A stretch of 64,000 nucleotides of DNA. Source: Mycobacterium sp. HUMS_12744610 (GTDB taxonomy: Bacteria; Actinomycetota; Actinomycetes; Mycobacteriales; Mycobacteriaceae). The notes under the pieces are model-generated. The model was given only the letters and a program-made list of their open reading frames with translations, made no database searches and was not told the DNA's origin. The DNA lies in the NCBI RefSeq assembly GCF_041206865.1, contig NZ_JBGEDP010000001.1, positions 4,092,001 to 4,156,000 on the forward strand, given 5' to 3'. This document shows positions 36,979 through 46,756 of the stretch, piece by piece (positions within the stretch are counted from its first letter, which is position 1; every line of letters begins with the position of its first letter). The translations under genes and the position numbers were made by a program.

Positions 36979-37947
36979 TCAGGCCTGGCCGTCCGCCACG
37001 GCAATCGGGTGCCCGGAAGGGTCGGCACTCTCGCCCGCGCCCAGCCGAGGCCGCGGGATTTCGCCGACCCTGTCCCGGCCGGTCTGGGCGACCATGGTGG
37101 CGGCCTCGCCCCGCGCCAGCGCCACCGTCGCGATGATCACCACCGACACCGCCGCGATCAGCACCATCGCCTTCGGGCCGTCAGTGTTCAGCGTCTCGCC
37201 CAGCACGAACACCCCGAGCGTCGCGGCCACCACGGGCTTGGCCACGGTCATCGCCGGCATCGACGCGGTCAGCGCGCCGGCCCGGAACGCCGACTGCTGG
37301 AAGATCATCCCGGCCAGGGCGGCCAGAATCCACGGCACGAACTCCGGGGCGGTCAACACGCCGACCAGGCTGTGCTCGCTGATCTCCACGATCCCCTTGG
37401 TCAGCACCGCGAACAGCGCCAGCGACGAACCCGCCACCAGGGCGAGCAACACGGCCGCGAACGGGCCACCGGACCGGGCCCGCGCGGCCAGCACGCACCC
37501 CACGAGCAGGGGGAGCATCACGACACCGACGATGATCCACGTCGCGGTCGAGGCGCGCTGCCGGCCCGCCGCGGGGTCGCCGACGATGATGACCACCGCC
37601 AGGGCGCCGGCCAGGATCGCCGCCCACAGCCACTCCCAGCGGGTCACCCGGCGGTCGGTCAGACGGGCGTAGATCGGCAGTGCGAAGAGCAACGCCGTGA
37701 CCTGCAACGCCGTCACCAGCACCACGGAGCCCCACGCCAGGGCACCGGCCTGCAGGCTGTAGTTGAGGATCGCCGCAAGACCGCCCAGCCACCACCGGGT
37801 GTCCTTCAACGACATGCGGAACAGCTCCAGGTGACCGACCTGCTTGTCGGTGATCTCCTGCGCGGAGCGTTGCCTGATCACGTCGCCGACGGCGGACGCC
37901 ATCGCCGCGCACAACGCCAGCAACGCCGCGACATCGACTTTCGACAT
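36979..37947 (-). CDS. DMT-superfamily membrane protein, tandem copy 1 (Rv2729c homologue)
   Basis: EamA/DMT-type transporter-like protein of 322 residues with about ten hydrophobic helices in two similar halves, and a charged C-terminal tail (from about 283). The repeated consensus with its two neighbours includes DVxxQRSAxE, QVGHLEL, ALPIYARL, LFAVLTKGIV and MTVAKPVVAATLGVFVLGETL. ATG 37947 begins MSKVDVAALLAL. It is the most complete of three tandem paralogues on this strand (the others start at about 39093 and 40076). The substrate is unknown. Confidence 0.86.
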   Translation of the reverse strand: MSKVDVAALLALCAAMASAVGDVIRQRSAQEITDKQVGHLELFRMSLKDTRWWLGGLAAILNYSLQAGALAWGSVVLVTALQVTALLFALPIYARLTDRRVTRWEWLWAAILAGALAVVIIVGDPAAGRQRASTATWIIVGVVMLPLLVGCVLAARARSGGPFAAVLLALVAGSSLALFAVLTKGIVEISEHSLVGVLTAPEFVPWILAALAGMIFQQSAFRAGALTASMPAMTVAKPVVAATLGVFVLGETLNTDGPKAMVLIAAVSVVIIATVALARGEAATMVAQTGRDRVGEIPRPRLGAGESADPSGHPIAVADGQA

Positions 37948-38032
37948 AGACGACCCCTCACCTCAACCCGTTCCCACCAGTGTTCCCCGGCCGACGGCAA
38001 ATACACCAACTGTTCGGCATCGGTTCACCTAC

Positions 38033-38060
38033 GACTGTGTGACGTTGACTGTGTGACGTT
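38033..38060. repeat. Two perfect tandem 14-bp repeats
   Basis: GACTGTGTGACGTT occurs twice head to tail (38033-38046, 38047-38060), in the gap between tandem copies 1 and 2 of the DMT genes. It could be a regulatory repeat or a small replication-slippage duplication. Confidence 0.6.
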
Positions 38061-38160
38061 GCGCGGAGGTGACCGCCGGCCGGGGTAATGCTCCACACCT
38101 ACAGCACCAAGCTGTGCCGCAGCTGTACCCCGGCCGTGAGTTCTGGGCGCCCGCCGCCCG

Positions 38161-39093
38161 CTATGCCTCGGCGCCCGAGGGGACCACGGCGGCCGAGCCG
38201 CCGGCCGCCGGTGCCGGGCCACTCTCGGCGACTTCGGCGTTCATGGAGACGGCCTCACCGCGGGCCAGGGCCGCCGTCGCGATCACCACGACCACCGCCG
38301 CGGCCACCAGGGCGATCATCTCCGGCCCGTCGGCCGTGAGGGTCTCGCCCAGCACGGTGATGCCCAGCACCGACGCCACCAGCGGTTCGGCCACCGTCAT
38401 CGTCGGCAACGACGCGGTGAGCGAACTGGCCCGAAACGACGACTGCTGGAACACCGTGCCCAGCGCCGCGACCAGCACCCACCCGTAGAGCTCCGGGGTG
38501 CGCAGCACGGTCCCCGGGCCGCTGTGCAGCGTGTCGACGATCGCCTTGGTGAGCACCGAGAACAGCGCCCATGAGGACGCCGAGACCAGCGCGAGCAGCA
38601 CCGCGGCCACCGGCCCGCTGAACACCCGCGCGCCCAGCACGCACAACACCATCGCCGGGCCGAGCACCAGCGCCACCACAGCCCACGAATGCAGCGACCC
38701 GCGCTGATAGCCGGCGGCGGGTTCGCCGACCGAGACGAACACCGCCACCGCGCCGGCCAGCAGGAACGCCCACACCCATTCCCCGCGGGTCAGCCCCTGT
38801 TTGGTCAGCCACGCATAGACCGGCAGCGCGAACAGCAGCGCCGTCACCTGCAAGGCCTGCACCAACACCACCGAGCCCAGGCCCAGGGCCACCGCCTGCA
38901 GGGCGAAGCTCGCCACGGCCGCCGTTCCCCCCAGCCACCACTTGGCGTCGCGCAACGACATGCGCAGCAACTCCACGTGGCCGACCTGCTGGTCGGTGAT
39001 CTCCTGCGCGGAGCGCTGCCTGACCACGTCACCGACACCGGATATCAGCGCGGCGATCAGCGCCAGCAACGCCGCGATGTCCACCTTTTCGAT
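38161..39093 (-). CDS. DMT-superfamily membrane protein, tandem copy 2, with likely ATC start
   Basis: Second tandem paralogue, about 310 residues, with the same ten-helix layout (QRSAQEITDQQVGHVEL, LPVYAWLTK, ALFSVLTKAIVD and MTVAEPLVASVLGITVLGETL). The conventional start GTG 39084 gives MDIAALL. The other copies start MSKVDVAALL and MAKVDLAALL, and here the matching codon is ATC (39093-39091), read as (M)EKVDIAALL, with a GAGGAGG site 5 bases upstream of it. The feature therefore includes the ATC. The Shine-Dalgarno would be 14 bases from GTG 39084, too far. An ATC start or a recent ATG-to-ATC mutation lowering expression are both possible. Confidence 0.75.
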   Translation of the reverse strand: MEKVDIAALLALIAALISGVGDVVRQRSAQEITDQQVGHVELLRMSLRDAKWWLGGTAAVASFALQAVALGLGSVVLVQALQVTALLFALPVYAWLTKQGLTRGEWVWAFLLAGAVAVFVSVGEPAAGYQRGSLHSWAVVALVLGPAMVLCVLGARVFSGPVAAVLLALVSASSWALFSVLTKAIVDTLHSGPGTVLRTPELYGWVLVAALGTVFQQSSFRASSLTASLPTMTVAEPLVASVLGITVLGETLTADGPEMIALVAAAVVVVIATAALARGEAVSMNAEVAESGPAPAAGGSAAVVPSGAEA

Positions 39094-39174
39094 GGCGACC
39101 TCCTCACCGACGCGCGGCCCCCGTGCCGCGCACGACCCGGCACGAGGTTACCTGCGCGCGGGGCCGCCCGGCGG

Positions 39175-40076
39175 CTACGCGGGCTGGCGCGCCCGGCCGC
39201 GAAGCTTGCGCTCGACCTTCTTGTGCGTGGCAACCGCATCGATGCGCGCCAGCTCGAAGGTGGCGGCAGTCATCACCAGCGCGGCCACCACCAGGGCGAC
39301 CATCCCGGCCGGGCCGGTGTTCAGCGTCTCGCCGAGGACGACGACACCCAGCGATGCCGCCACCACCGGCTGCGACACCTCCAGGGTGGGCATCGACGCG
39401 GTGAGGGCGCCGGCCCGGAACGCGGACTGCTCCCACGCGAACCCGCCCAGCGCGAGCAACACCCAGGCGTAACCCCGGGTGTCCGCACCAGCGCCCACCC
39501 GCCTTCGTCGATCCGGTGGACGACGCCCTTGGTGAGCACCGCGAAGATCCCCCACAGCGAACCCGACACGAGGGCGTAGAGCACCGCGGCCACCGCGCCG
39601 CCGCGGATCCGGGCGACCACGAGGCACCCGGCCAGCAGCGGCCCCAGCACCGCCGCCACCGCGGCCCAGGTCCGCCACGATCCGTTCGAGTGGCCGGCCC
39701 GCGGGTTGCCGACGGTGACGATCACCACCACCGCGGCGGTCAGCAACGCGGCCCAGAGCCACTCCCGTCCGGTCACGCTGCGGTCGGCCAGCCGCGCACT
39801 CACCGGCAGCGCGAACAACAGCGACAGCACCAGCAGCGCCTGCACCAGCAGCACCGAACCCTCGTCCAGCGCCGCAGCCTGCAACGCGATGCTCACCACG
39901 AGCAGCAGCGCACCCCAGCGCCACCGCTGGTTGCGCAGCAGCGCCGCGAACAATTCCAGGTGACCGACCGATCGGTCGATGAGCCGGTGCGTCGCCCGTT
40001 GTTGCAGTACATCGCCGATCGCCACGCACAGCGCCGCACTCAGCGCAAGCAGGGCGGCGAGATCCACCTTCGCCAT
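39175..40076 (-). pseudogene. DMT-superfamily membrane protein, tandem copy 3, frameshifted
   Basis: Third paralogue, beginning MAKVDLAALLALSAALCVAIG at ATG 40076, intact for about 200 residues (to LVRTP). It then continues in a different frame as YAWVLLALGG, FAWEQSAFRAGALTASMP and VVAASLGVVVLGETL to 39175. One base is missing in the C4 run at 39473-39476 (minus strand GGGG); restoring it would give a 300-residue protein aligning with the other copies. It is either a frameshift pseudogene or a homopolymer sequencing error. A palindrome lies 38-53 bp upstream of its start. Confidence 0.82.
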
Positions 40077-40113
40077 GAACGATTTCTCCGTCGTGTCGTG
40101 AGGGGACATGAGC

Positions 40114-40129
40114 AGATACCTTCGTATCT
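40114..40129. promoter_or_regulatory. Palindromic operator-like site upstream of DMT copy 3
   Basis: AGATAC (40114-40119), a CTTC spacer and GTATCT (40124-40129) form perfect 6-bp arms in an unusually AT-rich patch 38 bp before ATG 40076. It could be an operator for the DMT cluster. No similar site was seen before copies 1 and 2. Confidence 0.55.
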
Positions 40130-40350
40130 CTTTACTGTTGCACAATCTCGGTGTCCGGGCGGTGACGGGAAGGTGGCGGCATGCGGCCCGGCAAGCTGTT
40201 TGAATACTGTGGGAACGGTTGAGGAGCAGCTGGTGATGGGCCGCCCGCCGGCGGCGGCACCGGCTTTCCGGCCGGACGGCGCCGCTACGCGCGGCAGATG
40301 CGCGGGACAGATCCCACGCGGAAGGGTTGCATGAGGGTGGTGGCGAACGT

Positions 40351-41732
40351 ATGACGGCTGACGAGCCCCGCAGCAACGATTCGACCGAACCGGCGCCGGC
40401 GCCGGACACCGGGCCGGCTTCCGGGCCGGTCGACCCGTCGGCCGCGCAGCCGGTGCCACGCCCAGGTCCACGCCCCAGACCCCGGCCCACACCGCGGCCC
40501 GCCGCCCACCCGGTGCCGGCGCCCCCGCGCAGCAACCCGCACCAGTTCGGGCGCGTGGACGACGACGGCACGGTCTGGCTGGTCAGCGCCGCCGGTGAGC
40601 GGGTCGTCGGCTCCTGGCAGGCCGGTGACCCCGAAGCCGCGTTCGCCCACTTCGGCCGGCGGTTCGACGACCTGAGCACCGAGGTCACGCTCATGGAGGA
40701 GCGGCTGGCGTCGGGAACAGGGGACGCCCGCAAGATCAAGGCGCACGCTGCCGAGTTGGCCGAGACGTTGCCGACGGCATCGGTGCTGGGCGACGTCGAC
40801 GCCCTCGTCGCCCGCCTGGACAGGCTGGTCAACCAGGCCGACGCCGGCATCGCCGCGGAGCGCGCGCGCCGCGACGAACAGCGGGCCGTGCAGACCGCGC
40901 GCAAGGAGGCGCTGGCCGCCGAGGCCGAGGACCTGGCCACCAACTCCACCCAGTGGAAGGCCGCCGGCGACCGGATGCGGACAATTCTCGACGAGTGGAA
41001 GACCATCAGCGGCCTGGACCGCAAGGTCGACGACGCGCTGTGGAAGCGCTATTCCGCGGCCCGGGAAACCTTCAATCGGCGGCGGGGATCGCATTTCGCC
41101 GAACTGGACCGGGAGCGCTCGGCGATCCGGCAGGTCAAGGAGCGGCTCTGCGAACAGGCCGAGGAGCTGTCCGATTCGACGGACTGGACCGCCACCAGCG
41201 TGGAGTTCCGCAAGCTGCTCACCGAGTGGAAGGCGGCGGGACGGGCGTCCCGCGACGTCGACGACGCGCTGTGGCGACGCTTCAAGGCCGCCCAAGACAC
41301 CTTCTTCTCGGCACGTAACGCCGCGACGGCCGAAAAAGACGCCGAGTTGCGCGCCAACGCCACCGCCAAGGAGGCGCTGCTGGCCGAGGCCGAGAAGCTC
41401 GACACCGGCAACCATGACGCAGCCAGGGCGGCGTTGCGGTCGATCGTGGACCGGTGGGATGTCATCGGCCGGTCCCGCGGGAACGGTCCGCCGAGCTGGA
41501 GCGGCGGCTGCGCGCGGTCGAGAAAAAGGTGCGCGACGCCGGCGAAGCCGACAGGTCGGATCCCCAGGCGCAGGCCCGGGCCGAGCAGTTCCGCGTTCGA
41601 GCCGAGCAGTACCAGCAGCAGGCCCAGAAGGCGGCGGCCGCCGGCCGCACCAAAGACGCCGAGGAGGCGCAGGCCAACGCCGAACAGTGGCGCCAGTGGG
41701 CGCAGGCGGCCACTCAGGCGCTGCGGCGCTGA
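40351..41732 (+). pseudogene. DUF349 domain protein (Rv2731 homologue), frameshifted
   Basis: Coiled-coil protein with an N-terminal low-complexity Pro/Arg-rich segment (residues 10-65) and three or more DUF349 repeats. These are recognised as [21 protein letters not shown], the similar [10 protein letters not shown] segments and [25 protein letters not shown]. The frame breaks near 41475 (after WDVIG); the sequence continues in a second frame as [19 protein letters not shown] and ends at 41732. One missing G in CGG-TCC explains it; restored, the product is about 460 residues, near the 450 of Rv2731. A real pseudogene and a sequencing error are both possible. ATG 40351 is taken as start; the role of the family is undefined. 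Confidence 0.8.
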
Positions 41733-41734
41733 CC

Positions 41735-42391
41735 CTAGCGGTCGTCCTGCTGCGGATCCGCCGGCTTGGGGACACCCCGGGCGGCGTCCGGGTCACCGGA
41801 CCCGTCCGACTCCTGGGGACCGCCCGGCTTGCCGAGGCTGTCCAACAGCGTCATCGACTGCTGCCGGGCCGCGGTCCGTCGCCGCTCCTCCTCGGCCGCG
41901 AGCTGCACGATCGTGCGCGACCACACCACGCGGGCCCACTGGTAGGTCAGCACGATCACGGTGATCCAGGCCACGATCAGGCCCCACCCCGGGCCCGGGT
42001 GCCCGGCGGTCACGGTCTGGCGCGACCAGACCGCCAGCAGCCCGGTCGGGCAGGCGAGCGCCGAACCCACCAAGGCGATCCAGGCCAGCGCCCAACGCCG
42101 CGTCATCAGCGCCAGCATCGAGAAACCGACCCCGAACGCCAGCGCCAGCCAGGCGAACACCCGGGAGGGCAGGGCGACCGCGGCCGCGCCGGCGCCGTGG
42201 CTGCTGAACAGCACGTCCCAGCCGCGCACGTCACCGGTGTGCGGGAGGATGAACGTGGCCAGCAGCACGAACACCAGGATCGAGATCACGAAACCGCGTG
42301 GGCCCGGCTCGATCTGACGCGCCACCCGGCGCTCCGCCGCCTCGATCTCGGTGCGCAGGGCGTCCAACTGCGTGTGTTGTTTCTTCGTCAT
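41735..42391 (-). CDS. Conserved membrane protein (Rv2732c homologue)
   Basis: A 218-residue protein with an N-terminal amphipathic helical segment (about 5-30, [16 protein letters not shown]) and four transmembrane helices (about 33-50, 75-95, 98-120 and 135-155). A charged cytoplasmic tail contains a coiled-coil-like [29 protein letters not shown] 42391 overlaps the miaB stop (ATGA), so it is translated with miaB. Its stop is 2 bp from the convergent DUF349 gene. Function unknown. Confidence 0.82.
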   Translation of the reverse strand: MTKKQHTQLDALRTEIEAAERRVARQIEPGPRGFVISILVFVLLATFILPHTGDVRGWDVLFSSHGAGAAAVALPSRVFAWLALAFGVGFSMLALMTRRWALAWIALVGSALACPTGLLAVWSRQTVTAGHPGPGWGLIVAWITVIVLTYQWARVVWSRTIVQLAAEEERRRTAARQQSMTLLDSLGKPGGPQESDGSGDPDAARGVPKPADPQQDDR

Positions 42392-43926
42392 CGCTCACAT
42401 CCGGGGGGTTCGGCCGGGCCGACGGGCGGCCGGACGGTGGGCATGCCGAGACCGGTGCCGCGCGGGCGCTGCCCGGCGGCGTGCGCATCGCCTGCCCGGG
42501 TGCGCCGGTGGGTCAGGATTCCCGCGTCGGCGATCAGGTGGTGCGGTGCGGCCGCGGTGACCACCGCGGTGACGACGTCGCCGGGCCGCACCGCGTCGAC
42601 GCACTGCCCCGCGGCGAAGTGGACCAGCCGGCCGTCGCGGGCGCGCCCGGTCATCCGCGCGGTATGGGTGTCTTTGCGGCCCTCACCGGCGGCCACGAGC
42701 AATTCGACGGTCTGCCCGACCAGGGCCCGGTTGCCGTCCAGCGAGATCTGCTCCTGCAGCTCGACGAGCCGTTCGTAGCGTTCCTGCACCACGGCTTTGG
42801 GTATCTGCCCCTCGAGTTCGGCGGCGACGGTGCCCGGCCGTTTGGAGTACTGGAAGGTGAACGCCGCGGCGCACCGCGCCCGGCGCACCACGTCGAGCGT
42901 GGCCGCGAAGTCCTCTTCGGTCTCACCGGGGAAGCCGACGATCAGATCGGTGGTGATGGCGGCGTGCGGCATGGCCGCCCGCACGCGGTCGATGATGCCC
43001 AGGTAGCGCTCGGCACGGTAGGAACGCCGCATCGCGCGCAGGACGCGGTCGGACCCCGACTGCAGCGGCATGTGCAGGGCGGGGCAGACGTTCGGTGTGT
43101 CGGCCATGGCCTCGATGACGTCGTCGGTGAACTCGGCCGGGTGCGGCGAGGTGAACCGGACCCGTTCCAGGCCGTCGATGCGGCCACAGGCGCGCAGCAG
43201 CTTGGCGAAGGCGCCCCGATCGCGGGGCTGCGCCGGATCGGCGAACGACACCCCGTAGGCGTTGACGTTCTGGCCCAGCAGGGTGACCTCGAGCACGCCA
43301 TCGGCCACCAGGGAGCCGACCTCGGCCAGGATGTCGTCCGGGTTGCGGTCCACCTCCTTGCCGCGCAGCGCCGGCACGATGCAGAAGGTGCAGGTGTTGT
43401 TGCAGCCGACGGCAATCGACACCCAGGCGGAATAGGCGGAGTCGCGGGCGGTGGGCAGCGAGGACGGAAACTGTTGCAGCGCTTCGGCGATCTCCACCTG
43501 GGCGACCTTGTTGTGTCGGGCCCGGTCGAGCAGCGCGGGCAGCGACCCGATGTTGTGGGTGCCGAAGACGACGTCGACCCAGGGTGCCTTGCGCAGCAGC
43601 GCGTCGCGGTCCTTCTGCGCCAGGCAACCGCCGACCGCGATCTGCATCTCGGGATTGTCGCGTTTGCGCGGCGCGAGGTGGCTGAGGTTGCCGTACAGCT
43701 TGTTGTCGGCGTTCTCGCGCACGGCGCAGGTGTTGAAAACCACGACATCGGCGTCGCCGTCCTCGGCCGCGCGCCGGTAACCGGCCGCCTCCAGCAAACC
43801 GGCCAACCGCTCGGAATCGTGGACGTTCATCTGGCAGCCGTAGGTGCGGACTTGGTAGGTGCGCACCAGCGCGGGGCCGAGCCCGGCCCGGTCTGCGGGG
43901 GTGTCGCAGGACCCGCGCGTCACCAT
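42388..43926 (-). CDS. miaB: tRNA-2-methylthio-N6-dimethylallyladenosine synthase MiaB
   Basis: Radical SAM methylthiotransferase that completes ms2i6A37 on tRNA, after MiaA. The 512 residues comprise the N-terminal UPF0004 domain with three Fe-S Cys ([16 protein letters not shown] and VGGCLAQ), the radical SAM domain with [12 protein letters not shown] (the CxxxCxxC cluster, about residue 167-174), and a C-terminal TRAM domain (about 390-460). ATG 43926 gives the 512-residue length of the M. tuberculosis enzyme; a GTG 9 bp upstream is an alternative. It lies 57 bp after recX on the same strand and is coupled to the downstream membrane gene. Confidence 0.95.
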   Translation of the reverse strand: MVTRGSCDTPADRAGLGPALVRTYQVRTYGCQMNVHDSERLAGLLEAAGYRRAAEDGDADVVVFNTCAVRENADNKLYGNLSHLAPRKRDNPEMQIAVGGCLAQKDRDALLRKAPWVDVVFGTHNIGSLPALLDRARHNKVAQVEIAEALQQFPSSLPTARDSAYSAWVSIAVGCNNTCTFCIVPALRGKEVDRNPDDILAEVGSLVADGVLEVTLLGQNVNAYGVSFADPAQPRDRGAFAKLLRACGRIDGLERVRFTSPHPAEFTDDVIEAMADTPNVCPALHMPLQSGSDRVLRAMRRSYRAERYLGIIDRVRAAMPHAAITTDLIVGFPGETEEDFAATLDVVRRARCAAAFTFQYSKRPGTVAAELEGQIPKAVVQERYERLVELQEQISLDGNRALVGQTVELLVAAGEGRKDTHTARMTGRARDGRLVHFAAGQCVDAVRPGDVVTAVVTAAAPHHLIADAGILTHRRTRAGDAHAAGQRPRGTGLGMPTVRPPVGPAEPPGCER

Positions 43927-43982
43927 CGAAGTCACGGGGCCATGGTACGGCTTCGGCGTGACGCGGCCGCCGGCCGCACACG

Positions 43983-44510
43983 TCACACCCGGCGGCGCTC
44001 CCGCTCGGCGGCCAGCTCGGTGAGGACGACCTCGCACGCCAGGTTCTGGCTGTAGCCGCGGCGCGCCAGCATCCCGACCAACCTGCGGCTCACCCGCATC
44101 TCGTCCTTACCGCCCCCGCCAAGCGCCTCGCGCCGCAGCTTCGACCGGACCAGCTTGGCGGCCAGCTCGCGTTCGGCGCCGGCGTCGATGCCACCCAGCG
44201 CCGCGGTGATCACGTCGTCGTCGACACCTTTGGTGTGCAACTCGGCGGCCAGGGCGCGCCTGCTCTTGCCGGCGTTGGCCCGCCGGGACCGTACCCACTG
44301 CTGCGCGAAGTCGGTGTCGTCCACCAGCCCGGCGGCGGCCAGCCTGTCGAGCACCCGCACGCTGATGTCGTCGGGGTATCCGCGTTTGGCCAGCGCACCG
44401 GCCAACTCGGCGCGGGTGCGCGCTCTCCCGGTGAGCAGGCGCAGGCACAACGCCCGCGCTTGCTCCTCGCGGGAGGGCTCAGAAGTCGACGGGGGCGGGC
44501 AGGACGTCAT
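43983..44510 (-). CDS. recX: RecA regulatory protein RecX
   Basis: Inhibitor of RecA filament growth and ATPase. The 175-residue, highly helical protein contains three RecX repeats: [25 protein letters not shown], a second around [29 protein letters not shown], and a third around [22 protein letters not shown] 44510 lies within the recA 3' end, so the two genes overlap by 32 bp and are co-transcribed, as in M. tuberculosis. Confidence 0.95.
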   Translation of the reverse strand: MTSCPPPSTSEPSREEQARALCLRLLTGRARTRAELAGALAKRGYPDDISVRVLDRLAAAGLVDDTDFAQQWVRSRRANAGKSRRALAAELHTKGVDDDVITAALGGIDAGAERELAAKLVRSKLRREALGGGGKDEMRVSRRLVGMLARRGYSQNLACEVVLTELAAERERRRV

Positions 44511-46608
44511 CAGCGGTCACGACCGCGCCGATGCCAAGCTTTTCCTTGATCTTCTTCTCGATCTCGTTGGCCACGTCGGCGTTCTCCATCAGGAAGGTGC
44601 GGGCGTTCTCCTTGCCCTGCCCGAGCTGCTCGCCCTCGTAGGTGAACCAGGAACCGGATTTGCGGATGAAGCCCTGATCCACCCCCATGTCGATCAGCGA
44701 ACCCTCCCTGCTGATGCCTTTGCCGTAGAGGATGTCGAACTCGGCCTGCTTGAAGGGCGGCGACACCTTGTTCTTGACGACCTTGACCCGGGTGCGGTTG
44801 CCGACCGCGTTGGTGCCGTCCTTGAGGGTCTCGATCCGGCGCACGTCCATGCGCACCGACGCGTAGAACTTCAAAGCCTTTCCACCCGTGGTCGTCTCGG
44901 GCGAATTATGCACCATCACTCCATCGACGAAATAGTTGTGGTTGCCTTCGACTTCGATATCGAACCGATTCATTGACCGAGTGTGGGGTTTGACATGCAC
45001 ATCGAGAACACGGGCGGGTACCAGCTGTTGCGCGGGTTCGATGAACTGTGGCGTTACCGCCCCTTGGCCACGGAACCGCGGCAACAGTTTGTAATCCATG
45101 GATGGCGCCATGTAGGGCGCGACCAGTTCCTGAAACTTCGCCGTGGCCGCGGTGGAGAACACCAGCACCGCCTTGCCGGCTGAGCCGGCGTGCCGCAACC
45201 GCACATCCAATCCGTATGTGTCATGCAGGTAGTCGCGCAACCGTATACGTGTGCCTTCGCTCATGGCCTCGACGCAGATCTCGATGCGCCCGCTACCACC
45301 AACGGTACGTTCCTGCAATCCCCTGGAACGTAGGGTGAATGAGCCGTCATCCATGTACCAAATTGCCAGAGCCAGTGGCGTGAGTGCCTTGAGATATTCC
45401 TCGGAGAAGAACTTCTTACCGTCTCCGAGATAAACCGCGCGCCGTAGTTCGGCAAGCTCCGGCAGTGGTGTGAAGTCGACAAAGCTCGCGCCCTTGGCGT
45501 TCTCCCGCATCGTATGCCGAATGTTTCCCATCAACGCGGTCTTCCACCGCAGATACTCCGACTGCTTGGCGCCGTATCCCAGCCGGAAACGGACTCCATT
45601 GCGATCGTGCCGATTGGACGAGAGGTTCCCGTCACCCATCAGCGACCCCAGTATCACCTGGAACTGTTGCTCACTGAGCAGATGCGGCTCGGCGGCCAAC
45701 ACCCGGTCACCGGCAAAGAGATCGCCGGCTTCTTTCCAGCCGCCCGGTGTGCGAATGAGGTGGTTGGGCGTCGCCGCGAATTGCGACTTGCCGTTACCGC
45801 TGGACTTTTCGACGGTGAACTGAAGAAACTGCTCGGCAGGCCCGTTATTGAACCAGTTCACTACCTTGCGCGGCACAATCCGGTCCGTCTCAGGGTCGTA
45901 GGACAGCACCTCGACGTCCATCTTGTTGTTGACGATCTTGCCGATCTTTTCGGTGCAGCCGTCAGCGAGCACTCGGGTCGAATAGTTCATACAGCCGAAC
46001 ATCACGCCGATCTTCTCGCGGAGCTGGTTGATGAAGATCGCCGTGGTTCCCGAGTTGTTGAGCGCGCCGGTCATCTTCCGCAGCGCCTGGCTCATCAGCC
46101 GGGCCTGCAGCCCGACGTGGCTGTCGCCCATCTCCCCCTCGAGCTCCGCGCGCGGCACCAGGGCCGCCACCGAGTCGATGACCAGGATGTCCAGGGCGCC
46201 GGAGCGGATCAGCATGTCGGCGATCTCCAGGGCCTGCTCACCCGTGTCGGGCTGGCTGACCAGCAGGGAGTCGGTGTCCACGCCGAGGCTTTTGGCGTAC
46301 TCGGGGTCCAGGGCGTGCTCGGCGTCGATGAACGCCGCGACGCCGCCGGCGGCCTGGGCGTTGGCCACCGCGTGCAGCGCCACGGTGGTCTTACCGGAGG
46401 ACTCCGGGCCGTAGATCTCCACGACCCGCCCGCGGGGCAAACCGCCGATGCCCAGGGCCACGTCCAGTGCGATGGATCCGGTCGGGATGACCGAGATCGG
46501 CTGGCGCATCTCGTCGCCGAGACGCATCACCGAGCCTTTGCCGTAGCTCTTCTCGATCTGGGCCATCGCCAGCTCGAGTGCCTTCTCGCGGTCGGGGGCT
46601 TGCGCCAT
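44479..46608 (-). CDS. recA: Recombinase RecA, precursor with an intein at the RecA-b site
   Basis: DNA strand-exchange protein and SOS co-protease, encoded as a 709-residue precursor. Extein residues 1-205 include the Walker A motif GPESSGKTT (about 67-75), the loop L1 region [10 protein letters not shown] (about 157-166) and the LVIDSVAAL core. The chain is interrupted after VMFG (residue 205) by a 363-residue intein. The C-extein (residues 569-709) resumes with [14 protein letters not shown] and ends in an acidic tail. Splicing gives a mature RecA of 346 residues. ATG 46608 has a good site. It overlaps recX. Regulation: RecA-NDp promoter and a LexA box upstream. Confidence 0.96.
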   Translation of the reverse strand: MAQAPDREKALELAMAQIEKSYGKGSVMRLGDEMRQPISVIPTGSIALDVALGIGGLPRGRVVEIYGPESSGKTTVALHAVANAQAAGGVAAFIDAEHALDPEYAKSLGVDTDSLLVSQPDTGEQALEIADMLIRSGALDILVIDSVAALVPRAELEGEMGDSHVGLQARLMSQALRKMTGALNNSGTTAIFINQLREKIGVMFGCMNYSTRVLADGCTEKIGKIVNNKMDVEVLSYDPETDRIVPRKVVNWFNNGPAEQFLQFTVEKSSGNGKSQFAATPNHLIRTPGGWKEAGDLFAGDRVLAAEPHLLSEQQFQVILGSLMGDGNLSSNRHDRNGVRFRLGYGAKQSEYLRWKTALMGNIRHTMRENAKGASFVDFTPLPELAELRRAVYLGDGKKFFSEEYLKALTPLALAIWYMDDGSFTLRSRGLQERTVGGSGRIEICVEAMSEGTRIRLRDYLHDTYGLDVRLRHAGSAGKAVLVFSTAATAKFQELVAPYMAPSMDYKLLPRFRGQGAVTPQFIEPAQQLVPARVLDVHVKPHTRSMNRFDIEVEGNHNYFVDGVMVHNSPETTTGGKALKFYASVRMDVRRIETLKDGTNAVGNRTRVKVVKNKVSPPFKQAEFDILYGKGISREGSLIDMGVDQGFIRKSGSWFTYEGEQLGQGKENARTFLMENADVANEIEKKIKEKLGIGAVVTADDVLPAPVDF
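44905..45993 (-). mobile_element. RecA intein with LAGLIDADG homing endonuclease domain
   Basis: Residues 206-568 of the precursor, inserted in frame. It starts with Cys ([12 protein letters not shown], block A) and has block [14 protein letters not shown]. It ends with block F/G ([20 protein letters not shown]), where the penultimate His and final Asn are intact, followed by Ser as +1 residue: all residues needed for splicing are present. Two LAGLIDADG-type motifs, [12 protein letters not shown] (about intein residue 114) and [12 protein letters not shown] (about 210), show an endonuclease likely still active. The insertion site is RecA-b as in M. leprae, not RecA-a as in M. tuberculosis. 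Confidence 0.93.
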
Positions 46609-46662
46609 GGTGCCTCTCCTATAGTCGATGTGTTCGGGACCGGTGTCGGTCGGTTGGCCGTG

Positions 46663-46685
46663 ACACTAGAGAAGGCCACCGACAA
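46663..46685 (-). promoter_or_regulatory. RecA-NDp (PafBC-dependent) promoter of recA
   Basis: On the minus strand TTGTCGGTG (46685-46677), an 8-base spacer and TAGTGT (46668-46663), an exact match to the mycobacterial RecA-NDp consensus TTGTCRGTG-N8-TAN3T. It lies about 55 bp upstream of the recA ATG and gives LexA-independent damage induction. Confidence 0.88.
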
Positions 46686-46715
46686 GTTGTCGTCTTCGAA
46701 CGCTCCCCACAGTAG

Positions 46716-46731
46716 CCGAACACCTGTTCGA
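46716..46731. promoter_or_regulatory. LexA (SOS) box between recA and the FhuF-like gene
   Basis: CCGAACACCTGTTCGA matches TCGAAC-N4-GTTCGA with one mismatch. It is 108 bp upstream of the recA start and 25 bp before the divergent FhuF-like ATG, so it could control both. Confidence 0.83.
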
Positions 46732-46756
46732 TTCAAGCGGACACGCCAGGGAAGCC

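Noticed and set aside
42298..44055. 585-codon forward ORF antisense to miaB
   Set aside because: A shadow frame of miaB; composition Gly/Val/Arg-rich, no domains.
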